In this document: positions 17,842 to 27,559 of the stretch, one piece after another
Position numbering within the stretch: position 1 is the stretch's first letter
Layout: each line of letters starts with the position of its first letter
DNA from: Brenneria sp. hezel4-2-4
GTDB taxonomy: Bacteria; Pseudomonadota; Gammaproteobacteria; Enterobacterales; Enterobacteriaceae
Length of the DNA: 64,000 nt
NCBI RefSeq assembly: GCF_013155275.1
Contig: NZ_JABJXS010000009.1
Location: forward strand, 1-64,000
Direction of reading: 5' to 3'
Notes under the pieces: generated by a model
Databases searched by the model: none
What the model saw: only the letters and a program-made list of their open reading frames with translations
Told to the model about the DNA's origin: nothing
Position numbers and translations under genes: made by a program

Positions 17842-19248
17842 TTATTCATCGTCATATTGTGGCCCGGCGTAATTATCAAAACGCGACCACTGCCCGTTAA
17901 AGGTCAAACGAACGGAACCAATAGGGCCGTTACGTTGTTTCCCTAAGATAATTTCAGCAATTCCCTTCATGTCGCTGTTTTCATGATAAACCTCATCACG
18001 ATAGATAAACATAATCAGGTCGGCATCCTGTTCGATGGAGCCGGATTCGCGCAGGTCGGAGTTAACCGGCCGTTTATCGGCGCGCTGCTCCAGACTACGG
18101 TTAAGCTGGGACAGCGCGACCACAGGGACTTGCAATTCTTTTGCCAATGCTTTGAGTGAACGGGATATTTCGGCAATTTCCAGCGTACGGTTATCGGACA
18201 GGGACGGTACGCGCATCAATTGCAGGTAGTCGATCATAATCAGGCTCAGGCCGTCATGTTCGCGGAATACCCGACGGGCGCGGGAACGAACTTCGGTTGG
18301 CGTCAGGCCGGAGGAGTCATCGATGTACATGTTGCGTTTTTCCAGCAGGATCCCCATGGTGCTGGAAATGCGCGCCCAGTCCTCATCATCCAACTGACCG
18401 GTACGAATACGGGTTTGATCCACGCGGGACAACGACGCCAGCATACGCATCATGATCTGTTCGCCGGGCATCTCCAGACTGAAGATCAGCACCGGCTTTT
18501 CCTGCGTCATCGCCGCATGTTCGCACAGGTTCATGGCGAAGGTGGTTTTCCCCATGGAAGGGCGCGCCGCCACGATAATCAGGTCGGATTTTTGCAGGCC
18601 GGCGGTCTTCTTATTGAGATCCTGATAGCCGGTATCCACGCCGGTCACCCCGTCGTGCGGTTTCTGATACAGTTGTTCGATACGGGAAACGGTATCTTCC
18701 AGAATGCGATCGATGCTTTTCGGGCCTTCATCTTTGCTGGCGCGATTTTCGGCAATCTGGAAAACGCGGGACTCCGCCAGATCGAGCAGATCTTCACTGC
18801 TGCGCCCCTGCGGATCGTACCCGGCATCGGCAATCTCGTTGGCGACGGAAATCATTTCGCGCACCACGGCGCGTTCCCGCACGATATCGGCATAAGCGCC
18901 GATGTTGGCTGCGCTCGGCGTATTTTTAGCCAGCTCCGCCAGATAGGCGAAACCTCCCGCCGATTCCAGATCGCCTTTCTGTTCAAGCGATTCGGACAGG
19001 GTGATCAGGTCGATCGGCTTGCTCATTTCCAGCAGGCGCTGCATCTCGGTGAAGATCATCCGGTGGGCGCGATTATAGAAGTCATTGGCGACCACGCGCT
19101 CGGCAACGTTATCCCAACGTTCATTATCGAGCATCAGGCCACCCAATACCGATTGCTCCGCTTCCAGCGAGTGTGGTGGAAGCTTTAAGCCTTCCATTTG
19201 ACGGTCACGGGGTTCATTCGATTTTTTGGTTGGTCTTTTTTCTGCCAT
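17842..19248 (-). CDS. dnaB: Replicative DNA helicase DnaB
   Basis: 468 residues (E. coli 471). A hexameric 5'-3' helicase at the replication fork. The N-terminal primase-interacting domain is at about 20-170 and the RecA-like ATPase domain at about 195-460, with Walker A ARPSMGKTT at 228-236. SLEMPGEQ, IMIDYLQLM (Walker B) and the C-terminal QRNGPIGSVRL block are conserved. No intein or insertion is seen. It is divergent from qorA, with 127 bases between the two starts. Confidence 0.98.
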   Translation of the reverse strand: MAEKRPTKKSNEPRDRQMEGLKLPPHSLEAEQSVLGGLMLDNERWDNVAERVVANDFYNRAHRMIFTEMQRLLEMSKPIDLITLSESLEQKGDLESAGGFAYLAELAKNTPSAANIGAYADIVRERAVVREMISVANEIADAGYDPQGRSSEDLLDLAESRVFQIAENRASKDEGPKSIDRILEDTVSRIEQLYQKPHDGVTGVDTGYQDLNKKTAGLQKSDLIIVAARPSMGKTTFAMNLCEHAAMTQEKPVLIFSLEMPGEQIMMRMLASLSRVDQTRIRTGQLDDEDWARISSTMGILLEKRNMYIDDSSGLTPTEVRSRARRVFREHDGLSLIMIDYLQLMRVPSLSDNRTLEIAEISRSLKALAKELQVPVVALSQLNRSLEQRADKRPVNSDLRESGSIEQDADLIMFIYRDEVYHENSDMKGIAEIILGKQRNGPIGSVRLTFNGQWSRFDNYAGPQYDDE

Positions 19249-19375
19249 GAAACGAGTTCTTTACCGGTTGATTTACCCTTGGTTAGTGGAGCATTGTATA
19301 TCTGAAAGCGGGGAATAACACACTGCTAATCCACACAATGGTAATACAAACGACCGCTCACCATAAGGAGATAAC

Positions 19376-20362
19376 ATGGCAAAACGCATCCAGTTCAGCG
19401 CCCACGGCGGCCCGGAGGTTCTTAAATATGTCGATTTTACCCCGCGCGATCCCGCAGCGGGCGAGGTGCAGGTGGAAAATCGCGCAATCGGCATTAACTT
19501 TATTGATACCTATATCCGCAGCGGGCTGTATGCGCCGCCATCAATGCCGTCAGGGTTGGGCACTGAAGCGGCGGGCGTTGTCGTCAAAGTCGGAGCGGGA
19601 GTCAGCACGGTGAAGGTCGGCGACCGAGTGGTGTATGCGCATTCTGCGCTGGGCGCCTACAGCGAGGTGCATAATGTGGCGGAAGACAATGTTGCCCTGC
19701 TGCCGGACGCGATAAGCTTTGAGCAAGCGGCGGCTTCGTTCCTGAAAGGGCTGACGGTGTATTATCTGTTTCGTCAGACTTATGAAATCAAGCCAAACGA
19801 AACCTTTTTGTTCCATGCCGCCGCCGGCGGGGTGGGGTTGATCGCCTGTCAGTGGGCGAACGCGTTGGGCGCCAAATTGATTGGCACCGTAGGTTCGGCC
19901 GAAAAAGCGCAGCGGGCAAAGCAGGCCGGCGCCTGGGCGACGATCGATTACCGTAAGGAAAACATCGCTGAACGGGTCGCGGAATTGACCGGTGGCGAGA
20001 AGGTGTCGGTGGTGTACGATTCGGTGGGGAAAGATACCTGGGTAGCCTCGCTGGACAGCCTGCGGCGCCGTGGGCTAATGGTCAGCTTCGGCAACGCCTC
20101 CGGGCCGGTCACCGGGGTGAATCTGGGGATCCTGAACCAGAAAGGATCGCTGTATGTCACCCGTCCGTCGCTGTTTGGCTATATTACCAATCGCGTTGAA
20201 CTGAAGCAGGCCAGCGATGAATTGTTCTCCCTGTTAGCCAGCGGCGCCATCAAAGTGGCGGTGCCCGTCAGCCAGACTTTCGCCCTGGCGGATGCCAGCG
20301 CCGCGCACCAGGCGCTGGAAAGCCGCGGCACACAAGGCTCCAGCCTGCTGATCCCGGGTTAA
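19376..20362 (+). CDS. qorA: NADPH quinone oxidoreductase (QOR, zeta-crystallin type)
   Basis: 328 residues (E. coli Qor 327). A zinc-independent medium-chain dehydrogenase/reductase that reduces quinones with NADPH. The GroES-like domain is at the N-terminus (GIGT-type FIDTYIRSGLY block) and the nucleotide-binding Rossmann motif AAAGGVG lies near 150. The C-terminus ends in HQALESRGTQGSSLLIPG. The ATG follows AAGGAGATAAC. Its position divergent from dnaB is the E. coli order. A terminator follows immediately. Confidence 0.95.
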   Translation: MAKRIQFSAHGGPEVLKYVDFTPRDPAAGEVQVENRAIGINFIDTYIRSGLYAPPSMPSGLGTEAAGVVVKVGAGVSTVKVGDRVVYAHSALGAYSEVHNVAEDNVALLPDAISFEQAAASFLKGLTVYYLFRQTYEIKPNETFLFHAAAGGVGLIACQWANALGAKLIGTVGSAEKAQRAKQAGAWATIDYRKENIAERVAELTGGEKVSVVYDSVGKDTWVASLDSLRRRGLMVSFGNASGPVTGVNLGILNQKGSLYVTRPSLFGYITNRVELKQASDELFSLLASGAIKVAVPVSQTFALADASAAHQALESRGTQGSSLLIPG

Positions 20363-20375
20363 TCATCCTCAAGCA

Positions 20376-20399
20376 AAAGGCCCCCTGTCGGAGGCCTTT
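20376..20399 (+). terminator. Rho-independent terminator of qorA
   Basis: AAAGGCC (20376-20382) pairs with GGCCTTT (20393-20399), 14 bases after the qorA stop codon. Confidence 0.7.
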
Positions 20400-20678
20400 G
20401 CCGTAACGCCCATTTCATCAAACCGTATGTAGGGTACAGTGGTGTCGTCATGGAGGTGCCACTGTGTGGCTATTGTGTTCCTGACGCTGATGAAAGCTTT
20501 TGTCTTACTGCGCTTAACCGCCTGTTTGACGACAGAACAAGATGTCATGTCGTTCAAAGCAGATAATCAATAGTGGCGACATCCTAGCAGCCACCGTCAT
20601 GAAAAAATATCTGCTGGCGCACAATTTTGCATTGCGCTCTTTATCTTTCATATTCCATCGGCGCTGACGTCGCCACGG
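20400..20678. other. Intergenic stretch between qorA and pspG, nothing recognised
   Basis: About 280 bases. A minus-strand frame at 20369-20557 runs through the qorA terminator and resembles nothing I know. I see no RNA gene or transposon end. Confidence 0.4.
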
Positions 20679-20900
20679 TTAGCGATAGTAACGCACTGGT
20701 TTTTGTTGAAAATGACGCCATAACCAGACCGCCGCCACCGCCAGCAACAGCCACGGCAGCACTTTAATCGCCATCACGAACAGCCCGCCGACCAGCATGA
20801 AAATAGCGGCGATAAACAGGGCGGCAATCACCCCCAGCAATGATACGCCGGTGACCATCAGCATGATAAAAAAGCCAATAACGAAGAAAATTTCCAACAT
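20679..20900 (-). CDS. pspG: Envelope stress phage-shock protein G
   Basis: 73 residues. Starts MLEIFFVIGFFIMLMVTGVS, has two or three hydrophobic stretches and ends WLWRHFQQKPVRYYR, as E. coli PspG. It is an inner-membrane member of the Psp response to loss of proton-motive force. In E. coli it is controlled by PspF and sigma-54. The qor-pspG-dusA order is conserved here. AGGAGCGCTCT precedes the ATG. I looked for a TGGCAC-N5-TTGC promoter upstream and found no convincing match. Confidence 0.92.
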   Translation of the reverse strand: MLEIFFVIGFFIMLMVTGVSLLGVIAALFIAAIFMLVGGLFVMAIKVLPWLLLAVAAVWLWRHFQQKPVRYYR

Positions 20901-21102
20901 AGAGCGCTCCTGTGGCGGTTAAGCATTTTTTGCTTGTTAATCGTGATACATCGCCTGTCGTCTATATCGCAACGAAAGGGCGGCTATAGGGTATTAACAA
21001 GAATCGTGCCAAAATGCGCCGCTGATAAGGTATTGATTTATCAGCGACGAATAAGGAAGGGATTATCGAAGGTTAGTCAAAAAGACCAACTGTTGGCGTT
21101 AT

Positions 21103-22131
21103 TCAGACGTGGGAGTGATTAACCAACGCCAGCGCGCGTTCAACCACGGACGCATCGGCGCCCGGTTTGTGCGCATTTTCACTCAGATAACGTCGCCACT
21201 GGCGTGCGCCGCTCACGCCCTGAAACAGACCCAGCATATGACGAGTGATATGACCGAGCGCCGCGCCGTTCGACAGCTCCCGCTCGATATACGGGTACAT
21301 CGATTGCACCACCGCGACGATATCCGGGTCGGCAACCGCCGATCCGAATAGTTCCCTATCGATCTGCGCCAGAATGCCGGGGTTTTGGTACGCTTCGCGC
21401 CCCATCATCACACCATCCAGGTATTGTAAGTGGGTTTTGGCTTCCGCCAGCGTTTTGACGCCGCCGTTAATGGCGATGGTCAGGGCTGGGAAATCCCGCT
21501 TCAACTGATAAACCCGCGGATAATCCAACGGCGGGATCTCACGATTTTCTTTTGGACTGAGGCCGGACAGCCAGGCTTTGCGCGCATGCACGATAAAGGT
21601 GTCGCAAGCGCCGCGTTCGGCAACCGTGTGAATAAACTCGCACAGGAAGGCATAGCTGTCCCGATCGTCGATACCGATGCGGGTTTTTACCGTCACCGGG
21701 ATGGAAACGCGATCTTTCATCGCCTTGATGCAGTCGGCGACCAGTTCGGCTTCCCCCATCAGACAGGCGCCGAAACGCCCGTTCTGCACCCGATCGGACG
21801 GGCAGCCGACGTTAAGATTAACCTCATCGTAACCGCGCTGTTCCGCCAACTGCGCACAGTGCGCCAACGCCTGCGCATCGCTGCCGCCCAACTGCAATGC
21901 CAGCGGGTGCTCTTCCTCGCTATAGGCCAGATAATCCCCTTTGCCGTGGATAAGGGCGCCGGTGGTGACCATTTCGGTATACAGCAGGGCGTTGCGGGTC
22001 AACCGGCGCAGAAAATAGCGGCAGTGGCGATCGGTCCAGTCGAGCATCGGGGCGACGGAGAAGCGTCCCAGAGGGAAAACCGGGTTTTGAAGCTTGGTAT
22101 GATGGCTGGCGGTTTGGCTATAGTGTGGCAT
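21103..22131 (-). CDS. dusA: tRNA-dihydrouridine synthase A
   Basis: 342 residues. A flavoenzyme that reduces U20/U20a in the tRNA D-loop. It begins the TIM barrel with [19 protein letters not shown]. The catalytic cysteine is in [19 protein letters not shown]. The [17 protein letters not shown] and [11 protein letters not shown] blocks are also DusA hallmarks. The ORF has a 15-20 residue N-terminal extension that is common among DusA annotations, so the start could be slightly internal. In E. coli dusA also neighbours pspG. Confidence 0.95.
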   Translation of the reverse strand: MPHYSQTASHHTKLQNPVFPLGRFSVAPMLDWTDRHCRYFLRRLTRNALLYTEMVTTGALIHGKGDYLAYSEEEHPLALQLGGSDAQALAHCAQLAEQRGYDEVNLNVGCPSDRVQNGRFGACLMGEAELVADCIKAMKDRVSIPVTVKTRIGIDDRDSYAFLCEFIHTVAERGACDTFIVHARKAWLSGLSPKENREIPPLDYPRVYQLKRDFPALTIAINGGVKTLAEAKTHLQYLDGVMMGREAYQNPGILAQIDRELFGSAVADPDIVAVVQSMYPYIERELSNGAALGHITRHMLGLFQGVSGARQWRRYLSENAHKPGADASVVERALALVNHSHV

Positions 22132-22253
22132 GGATCTTACTTGGTCAGTGGTTCGTCAGCTTCCCCAAAGGGGAAAAATGTCAAGAACGAAAGATAAGGC
22201 TCACTATACCACACAATGCTTTTTTCGGGATGAGGCGCGCTGGGTGAGTCCTG

Positions 22254-23177
22254 TCACGGCCGTAGCACGTGTTGTAAACGCAAGGGTATGCGTTCGGCAT
22301 ACTGTTTAAGCTGTTCGATAAAGGTATCCACCAGCGCGGAGGCCGGACGGTGCAGCGGGCGGATCAGGCTGACGATAAACGGCACATCGATACTGAAAGG
22401 GCGCACGACAACGCCGGAGTTGGCATAGTCCAGTGCGGTCAGCGGGTTGACGATGGACAGACCGACACCCGCGCGCACCATGGCGCAAACAGACGCCGCG
22501 CTGTGGGTTTCCACCACCATCTGGCGGGGAACGCCTTGTTCCTGAAACAGCTTGTCCAACAGTTGGCGATAGCCGTCGGCGCTGGACAGGCTGATAAAGG
22601 GTTCGCCAGCAAAGTCAGACGGCGTCAGCGCCATCTTGTCCGCCAAAGGATGCCGCGCGGGCAGTACGCAGACTTCATTCAACTGCATCAACGTCTGGCG
22701 CTCCGTTCCGGCGGGCGTGATGGTGTTTTCCGTTAGCCCCAAATCGTGCCGCTGGGCTGACAGCCACTCTTCCAGCAGCGGCGATTCCTGGGGAATGATA
22801 TTCAGGTTAAGCGACGGATAGCGAGCCAACAGCAGTTTACAGACGTCGGGCAGCAGCGACTGAGAGAATACCGGCAGACAGGCGATTGAAAGCTGCGCCT
22901 GCTGAAAATGGCGAATATCGCCGGCGGCGTTGATGATTCGGTCTAAGCCATAATAGGATCGCTGCACTTCTTCAAATAGCTGTAAACCTTGCGCCGTCGG
23001 GTACAGCCGCCCGCGCAGGCGTTCGAACAACGTCATTTGAATCAGTTTTTCAAACCGCGCCAGCTCGCGGCTGACCGTCGGCTGAGAGGTATTCAGCAGC
23101 GCTGCCGCTTCGGTCAGATTACCGGCGGTCATTACCGCGTGAAAAATCTCAATATGTCGTAGTGATACGGCGGCCAT
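22254..23177 (-). CDS. lysR: LysR, activator of lysA
   Basis: 307 residues. An LTTR with an N-terminal winged helix (LRHIEIFHAVMTAGNLTEAA, then LLNTSQPTVSRELARFE) and a periplasmic-binding-protein-like effector domain. It is divergent from lysA with 134 bases between the starts, the arrangement that defines LysR in E. coli, where it activates lysA when lysine is low and represses itself. The conserved neighbour supports calling this the founding LysR and not one of its many paralogues. Confidence 0.93.
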   Translation of the reverse strand: MAAVSLRHIEIFHAVMTAGNLTEAAALLNTSQPTVSRELARFEKLIQMTLFERLRGRLYPTAQGLQLFEEVQRSYYGLDRIINAAGDIRHFQQAQLSIACLPVFSQSLLPDVCKLLLARYPSLNLNIIPQESPLLEEWLSAQRHDLGLTENTITPAGTERQTLMQLNEVCVLPARHPLADKMALTPSDFAGEPFISLSSADGYRQLLDKLFQEQGVPRQMVVETHSAASVCAMVRAGVGLSIVNPLTALDYANSGVVVRPFSIDVPFIVSLIRPLHRPASALVDTFIEQLKQYAERIPLRLQHVLRP

Positions 23178-23311
23178 AGCGGTTCCTGTTGGGTTAATTA
23201 AGATATATCAAAAATGAATAGATTAACCATATATGGATATTTTATTACCAAATTAACCATTGGCATAATGTAAACATTACCAACATGGTCATTTTGCTTC
23301 CGGGAAATGTT

Positions 23312-24574
23312 ATGCCGCACGATTTGAATGACGCCGCTTATGCGCTGAATGCGCAGAGCCTGCGCGAACTGCCCGCTCGATTCGGTTGCCCGGTCTGGGC
23401 TTATGATGCGCAGACCATCATCGACCGAATCGCTAAACTGCGCCGATTCGATGCCATCCGCTTTGCGCAGAAAGCCTGTTCCAATACGCATATTCTGCGC
23501 CTGATGCATCAGCAGGGCGTCAAAGTGGATTCCGTGTCGCTGGGCGAAATTGAACGCGCGCTGGTGGCGGGGTTTGCGCCGGGCACCGACGCGCACGAGA
23601 TCGTCTTTACCGCCGATCTGCTGGATCGTCCGACATTACAACGCGTGACCGAATTGAAGATCCCGGTTAACGCCGGATCGGTGGATATGCTGGAACAGTT
23701 GGGCCGCCAGTCGCCGGGTCATCCGGTGTGGCTGCGGGTTAACCCCGGTTTTGGTCATGGTCACAGTCAGAAAACCAATACCGGCGGGGAAAACAGCAAA
23801 CACGGGATCTGGTTCGGCGATCTGCCGCGGGCGCTGGCGCAGATCCAACGCTATCAGCTGAAACTGGTGGGGATTCATATGCACATTGGTTCCGGCGTGG
23901 ACTACGGCCATTTAGAGCAGGTGTGCGAGGCGATGGTGCGGCAGGTGATTACGCTGGGCCACGATATTGAGGCGATCTCGGCCGGCGGCGGTTTATCCAT
24001 TCCTTACCGCGACGGTGAAGAGTCGATTGATACCGAGCACTATTACGGCCTGTGGAACGCCGCCCGTGAGAAAATTGCCGCTCATCTGGGCCATCCGGTG
24101 ACGCTGGAAATTGAGCCGGGCCGTTTTCTGGTCGCCGAAGCCGGCGTGCTGGTGGCGGAAGTACGGGCGGTGAAAGAGATGGGCAGCCGCCACTTTGTGC
24201 TGGTGGATGCCGGTTTCAACGATCTGATGCGTCCGGCGATGTACGGCAGCTATCACCATATTTCGCTGCTGCCGGGCGACAACCGCGATATCAGCCAGGC
24301 GCCGCTGCGCGACAGCGTGATAGCCGGGCCGCTGTGCGAATCCGGCGACGTCTTTACCCAGCATGCCGGCGGCGGCGTGGAAACCATCGCGCTGCCGGAC
24401 GCGCAGGTGGGCGATTATCTGGTGTTCCATGATACCGGCGCTTATGGCGCCTCCATGTCCTCCAATTACAATAGCCGTCCGTTGCTGCCGGAAGTGCTGT
24501 TCGAGCAGGGACAGCCGCGGCTGATCCGCCGTCGTCAGACGTTGGAAGAGCTGCTGGTGCTGGAATTGGTTTAA
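23312..24574 (+). CDS. lysA: Diaminopimelate decarboxylase
   Basis: 420 residues (E. coli 420). A PLP enzyme that converts meso-diaminopimelate to lysine, the last step of lysine synthesis. The PLP lysine is K54 in RFAQKACSNTH. HMHIGSGVD, the SAGGGLSIPY glycine loop, EPGRFLVAEAG and the active-site cysteine in GPLCESGDVF are all present. The start at 23312 (MPHDLND) matches the E. coli N-terminus; the in-frame ATG at 23285 lies inside the lysR-lysA control region. Confidence 0.96.
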   Translation: MPHDLNDAAYALNAQSLRELPARFGCPVWAYDAQTIIDRIAKLRRFDAIRFAQKACSNTHILRLMHQQGVKVDSVSLGEIERALVAGFAPGTDAHEIVFTADLLDRPTLQRVTELKIPVNAGSVDMLEQLGRQSPGHPVWLRVNPGFGHGHSQKTNTGGENSKHGIWFGDLPRALAQIQRYQLKLVGIHMHIGSGVDYGHLEQVCEAMVRQVITLGHDIEAISAGGGLSIPYRDGEESIDTEHYYGLWNAAREKIAAHLGHPVTLEIEPGRFLVAEAGVLVAEVRAVKEMGSRHFVLVDAGFNDLMRPAMYGSYHHISLLPGDNRDISQAPLRDSVIAGPLCESGDVFTQHAGGGVETIALPDAQVGDYLVFHDTGAYGASMSSNYNSRPLLPEVLFEQGQPRLIRRRQTLEELLVLELV

Positions 24575-24635
24575 TCGTGTTGTCATTAACGCCGGACTGT
24601 TTGACAGTCCTCGTACTATTGGATACCGTGCCGGA

Positions 24636-24998
24636 ATGATTGCCAATCACCCTGAACGAGACAAGATTCGCCTGGAAGATGTGCTCACCGCGCTAGGCAA
24701 CCCGCTGCGCCTGACCGTGGTGCGGGTGCTGGCCGACGGCGGTGAATACACCTGCGGTTCGGTGCTGCAAGGCATATCGAAGTCCACCCTGACTCACCAC
24801 TGGCGGGTGCTGCGCAACAGCGGTGTAATCTGGCAGCGCCCATACGGGCGCGAGAACTTATTGTCGTTGCGCCGTGAGGATCTGGACGCGCGTTTTCCCG
24901 GTCTGCTTGATGCCTTGCTCGGAGCCATCGAATGCGACGCCGCCACCGCGGCGTCGATAGCGAAAAGCCTGGCGGAATCTTCCTTGCCTCGCCAGTAA
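24636..24998 (+). CDS. ArsR-type winged-helix regulator
   Basis: 120 residues. The compact winged helix spans about 12-85: LTALGNPLRLTVVRVLADGG, then GSVLQGISKSTLTHHWRVLR with recognition helix STLTHHW. No ArsR metal box (CxC) is seen, although one cysteine follows in YTCG, so the inducer is probably organic or redox. It starts 61 bases after lysA in the same direction and may be co-transcribed. No obvious partner gene is next to it. The target is unknown. Confidence 0.85.
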   Translation: MIANHPERDKIRLEDVLTALGNPLRLTVVRVLADGGEYTCGSVLQGISKSTLTHHWRVLRNSGVIWQRPYGRENLLSLRREDLDARFPGLLDALLGAIECDAATAASIAKSLAESSLPRQ

Positions 24999-25137
24999 CC
25001 GGTGATTGCCTGGACGGATTAACATTGCCGCAGTTATTACACGACGCGATAAGAATTTTACAGTTGGTTGCACTTAGAGCAGAACTCTTGCGATTCGCTG
25101 CTGGTTTCGCGAATGCACTCTGTTTAAAGTATCAAGT

Positions 25138-25227
25138 CCCAGAGGTATTGATTGGTGATATATCGATGTGCTCTGTACATTGAACCATTTGATTACACCA
25201 ACCTACGCGGATGCGTAGGTTTTTTTT
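25138..25227 (+). ncRNA. omrA: OmrA/OmrB-family small RNA
   Basis: The 5' end CCCAGAGGTATTGATTGGTG is the invariant start of E. coli OmrA/OmrB, the seed that base-pairs with mRNAs such as ompT, cirA, fecA, csgD and ompR. The 3' end is a perfect terminator, ACCTACGC-GGAT-GCGTAGGT followed by eight Ts (25201-25227), as in OmrA (CCTGCGCGGATGCGCAGG). The middle is not conserved, which is normal for this family. The position just upstream of aas is also that of E. coli, where omrA and omrB lie between aas and galR. In E. coli transcription is OmpR-dependent. Only one copy is present here. Length about 90 nucleotides. Confidence 0.93.
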
Positions 25228-25402
25228 GCCTGCCGCCCGCACTGCTCTCTATTACTTTCTTCACCCGCAACATAAACCGACTTTCGCCCGCCGTGGTTCG
25301 GTTATTCTGGCGATGAGCGGATCGCTATAGTATTTTGATCGCAGCGATCGAACAGCCTGTTTTTCACCGGCTGCACCGTTTATCTGTCTATTAGGAGAAG
25401 AC

Positions 25403-27559
25403 ATGATCTATACCCTGTTACGTTGGGTGTTCCGGCGTCTGTACCGCATCCGGATTGAGGGCGACAGCAGCAACTTCCAGCAATCAAAATTGCTGATAAC
25501 CCCCAATCACGTTTCCTTTCTTGATGGCGCGCTTCTGGCGCTGTTTTTACCGGTAAAGCCGGTATTCGCAGTTTATTCGGACATTTACGGGCGCTGGTTT
25601 ATGCGCTGGCTGAAACCCTATATCGATTTCGTGCCGCTGGATCCGACCAAGCCTCTAGCCATCAAGGGGCTGATTAAATTGATCGAACGCGGCCAGCCGG
25701 TGGTGGTGTTCCCGGAAGGACGCATCACCGTGACGGGGTCGCTGATGAAAATCTACAGCGGCGCGGCGTTCGTGGCGGCGAAATCGGGGGCGACCATTAT
25801 TCCGGTGCGGCTGGACGGGCCGGAGTTCACGCCGTTCGGGCGTCTGGCGGGGGTATTTAAACGCCGCTGGTTTCCGCCGATCACCATCAGCTATTTGCCG
25901 CCCACCACCTTGCCGATGCCGGAGGCGAACAGCGCCCGTGAGCGCCGTATACTGGCGGGGGAACGCCTGCATCAGATTATGATGGCGGCGAGAATGGCGA
26001 CGCGCCCAAGCCAAACGCTGTATCAGGCTTTTCTGTCGGCGCAAACCCGCTACGGGCGCCGCTCTCGTTGTATTTCAGATATTTCATTCAAGGAAGACAG
26101 CTATCAGGGGTTATTGAAAAAGTCCCTCGGCGTATCGCGGATTTTGCAGCGTTTTACCCGGGCGGACGAGCATGTGGGGATGCTGTTGCCCAACGCCACC
26201 ATTACGGCGGCGGCGATTCTGGGGGCCACGTTACGTAACCGGGTTCCGGCGATGCTGAACTACACGGCGGGGGCGAAAGGGCTGCAAAGCGCCATGAAAG
26301 CCGCCACCATTAAAACCATCGTGACGTCGCGTCAGTTTCTGGAAAAGGGCAAACTGACCGACTTGCCAAAACAGGTGACCGAGGCCAACTGGGTCTATCT
26401 GGAAGATTTAAAAGATACCGTAACGCTGTCTGATAAGCTGTGGATTCTGTTTCATCTGCTGTTTCCCGCCCGGGCGATGCTGGCGCAGAAACCCGACGAT
26501 GCGGCGATGATCCTGTTTACTTCCGGTTCCGAAGGTAACCCGAAAGGCGTGGTGCATTCCCATGACAGTCTGTTGGCGAACGTGGAGCAAATTCGTACCG
26601 TGGCGGACTTTACGCCCCGCGACCGTTTTATGTCGGCGCTGCCGCTGTTCCATGCGTTTGGACTGACGGTCGGCCTGCTGACGCCATTGATGACCGGCGC
26701 TCGGGTCTTTCTGTATCCCAGCCCGCTGCATTATCGCATCGTGCCGGAGCTGGTATACGACCAGAACTGTACCGTGCTGTTTGGCACCTCCACCTTTCTG
26801 GGGCATTACGCGCGCTTTGCGCATCCTTATGATTTCGCCCGTTTGCGCTATGTGGTCGCCGGGGCTGAAAAGCTCTCCGAGGTCACCCGTCAGATCTGGC
26901 AGGACAAATTCGGTATCCGCATTCTGGAAGGCTACGGTGTGACTGAGTGCGCGCCGGTGGTGGCGATCAACGTGCCGATGGCGGCTAAAATCCATACCGT
27001 CGGGCGTTTGCTGCCGGAAATGGCGTCGCGGCTTATCACGGTTCCCGGTATTGAGCGGGGCGGGCGTCTGCAACTGCGCGGGCCAAACATCATGAAAGGC
27101 TATCTGCGCGTTGAGCATCCCGGCGTATTGGAAACGCCCGCCGCGGAAAACGCCCAGGGCGAATCAGAGGCGGGCTGGTATGACACCGGCGACATTGTCG
27201 AACTGGATGAAAAGGGCTTCTGCACCATCGTCGGCCGGGTGAAGCGTTTTGCCAAACTGGCCGGTGAAATGGTGTCGCTGGAAAGTGTGGAACAACTGGC
27301 GTTAAAAGCGTCGCCGGACGCCCAGCATGCCGCCAGCGCCCGTAGCGACAGCAGTAAAGGCGAAGCGCTGGTGCTGTTTACCACCGATAACCAGTTATCT
27401 CGCGAGCAACTATTGGCACAGGCGCGCAGCGGCGGCGTTCCCGAACTGGCGGTGCCGCGCGATATCCGGCATGTGAAAGCGTTACCGTTGCTCGGCAGCG
27501 GCAAACCTGATTTTGTCACCCTGCGTCAAATGGCGGAACAACCGGAGCAGGCACAATGA
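25403..27559 (+). CDS. aas: Bifunctional acyl-ACP synthetase / 2-acylglycerophosphoethanolamine acyltransferase
   Basis: 718 residues (E. coli 719). An inner-membrane enzyme that re-acylates lysophosphatidylethanolamine. Residues 1-200 are a PlsC-type acyltransferase with NHVSFLDG (the HX4D site) and VVFPEGRIT. Residues 220-700 are an AMP-forming acyl-ligase with [21 protein letters not shown] and [10 protein letters not shown]. The start ATG follows AGGAGAAGAC. The stop overlaps the lplT start by four bases (ATGA), so the pair is an operon, as in E. coli. Confidence 0.97.
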   Translation: MIYTLLRWVFRRLYRIRIEGDSSNFQQSKLLITPNHVSFLDGALLALFLPVKPVFAVYSDIYGRWFMRWLKPYIDFVPLDPTKPLAIKGLIKLIERGQPVVVFPEGRITVTGSLMKIYSGAAFVAAKSGATIIPVRLDGPEFTPFGRLAGVFKRRWFPPITISYLPPTTLPMPEANSARERRILAGERLHQIMMAARMATRPSQTLYQAFLSAQTRYGRRSRCISDISFKEDSYQGLLKKSLGVSRILQRFTRADEHVGMLLPNATITAAAILGATLRNRVPAMLNYTAGAKGLQSAMKAATIKTIVTSRQFLEKGKLTDLPKQVTEANWVYLEDLKDTVTLSDKLWILFHLLFPARAMLAQKPDDAAMILFTSGSEGNPKGVVHSHDSLLANVEQIRTVADFTPRDRFMSALPLFHAFGLTVGLLTPLMTGARVFLYPSPLHYRIVPELVYDQNCTVLFGTSTFLGHYARFAHPYDFARLRYVVAGAEKLSEVTRQIWQDKFGIRILEGYGVTECAPVVAINVPMAAKIHTVGRLLPEMASRLITVPGIERGGRLQLRGPNIMKGYLRVEHPGVLETPAAENAQGESEAGWYDTGDIVELDEKGFCTIVGRVKRFAKLAGEMVSLESVEQLALKASPDAQHAASARSDSSKGEALVLFTTDNQLSREQLLAQARSGGVPELAVPRDIRHVKALPLLGSGKPDFVTLRQMAEQPEQAQ

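Noticed and set aside
20369-20557. 62-codon minus-strand frame after qorA
   Set aside because: It runs through the qorA terminator and resembles no known protein or transposase.
20901-21000. Sigma-54 promoter for pspG
   Set aside because: Expected by analogy with E. coli, but I found no TGGCAC-N5-TTGC match at the right distance.
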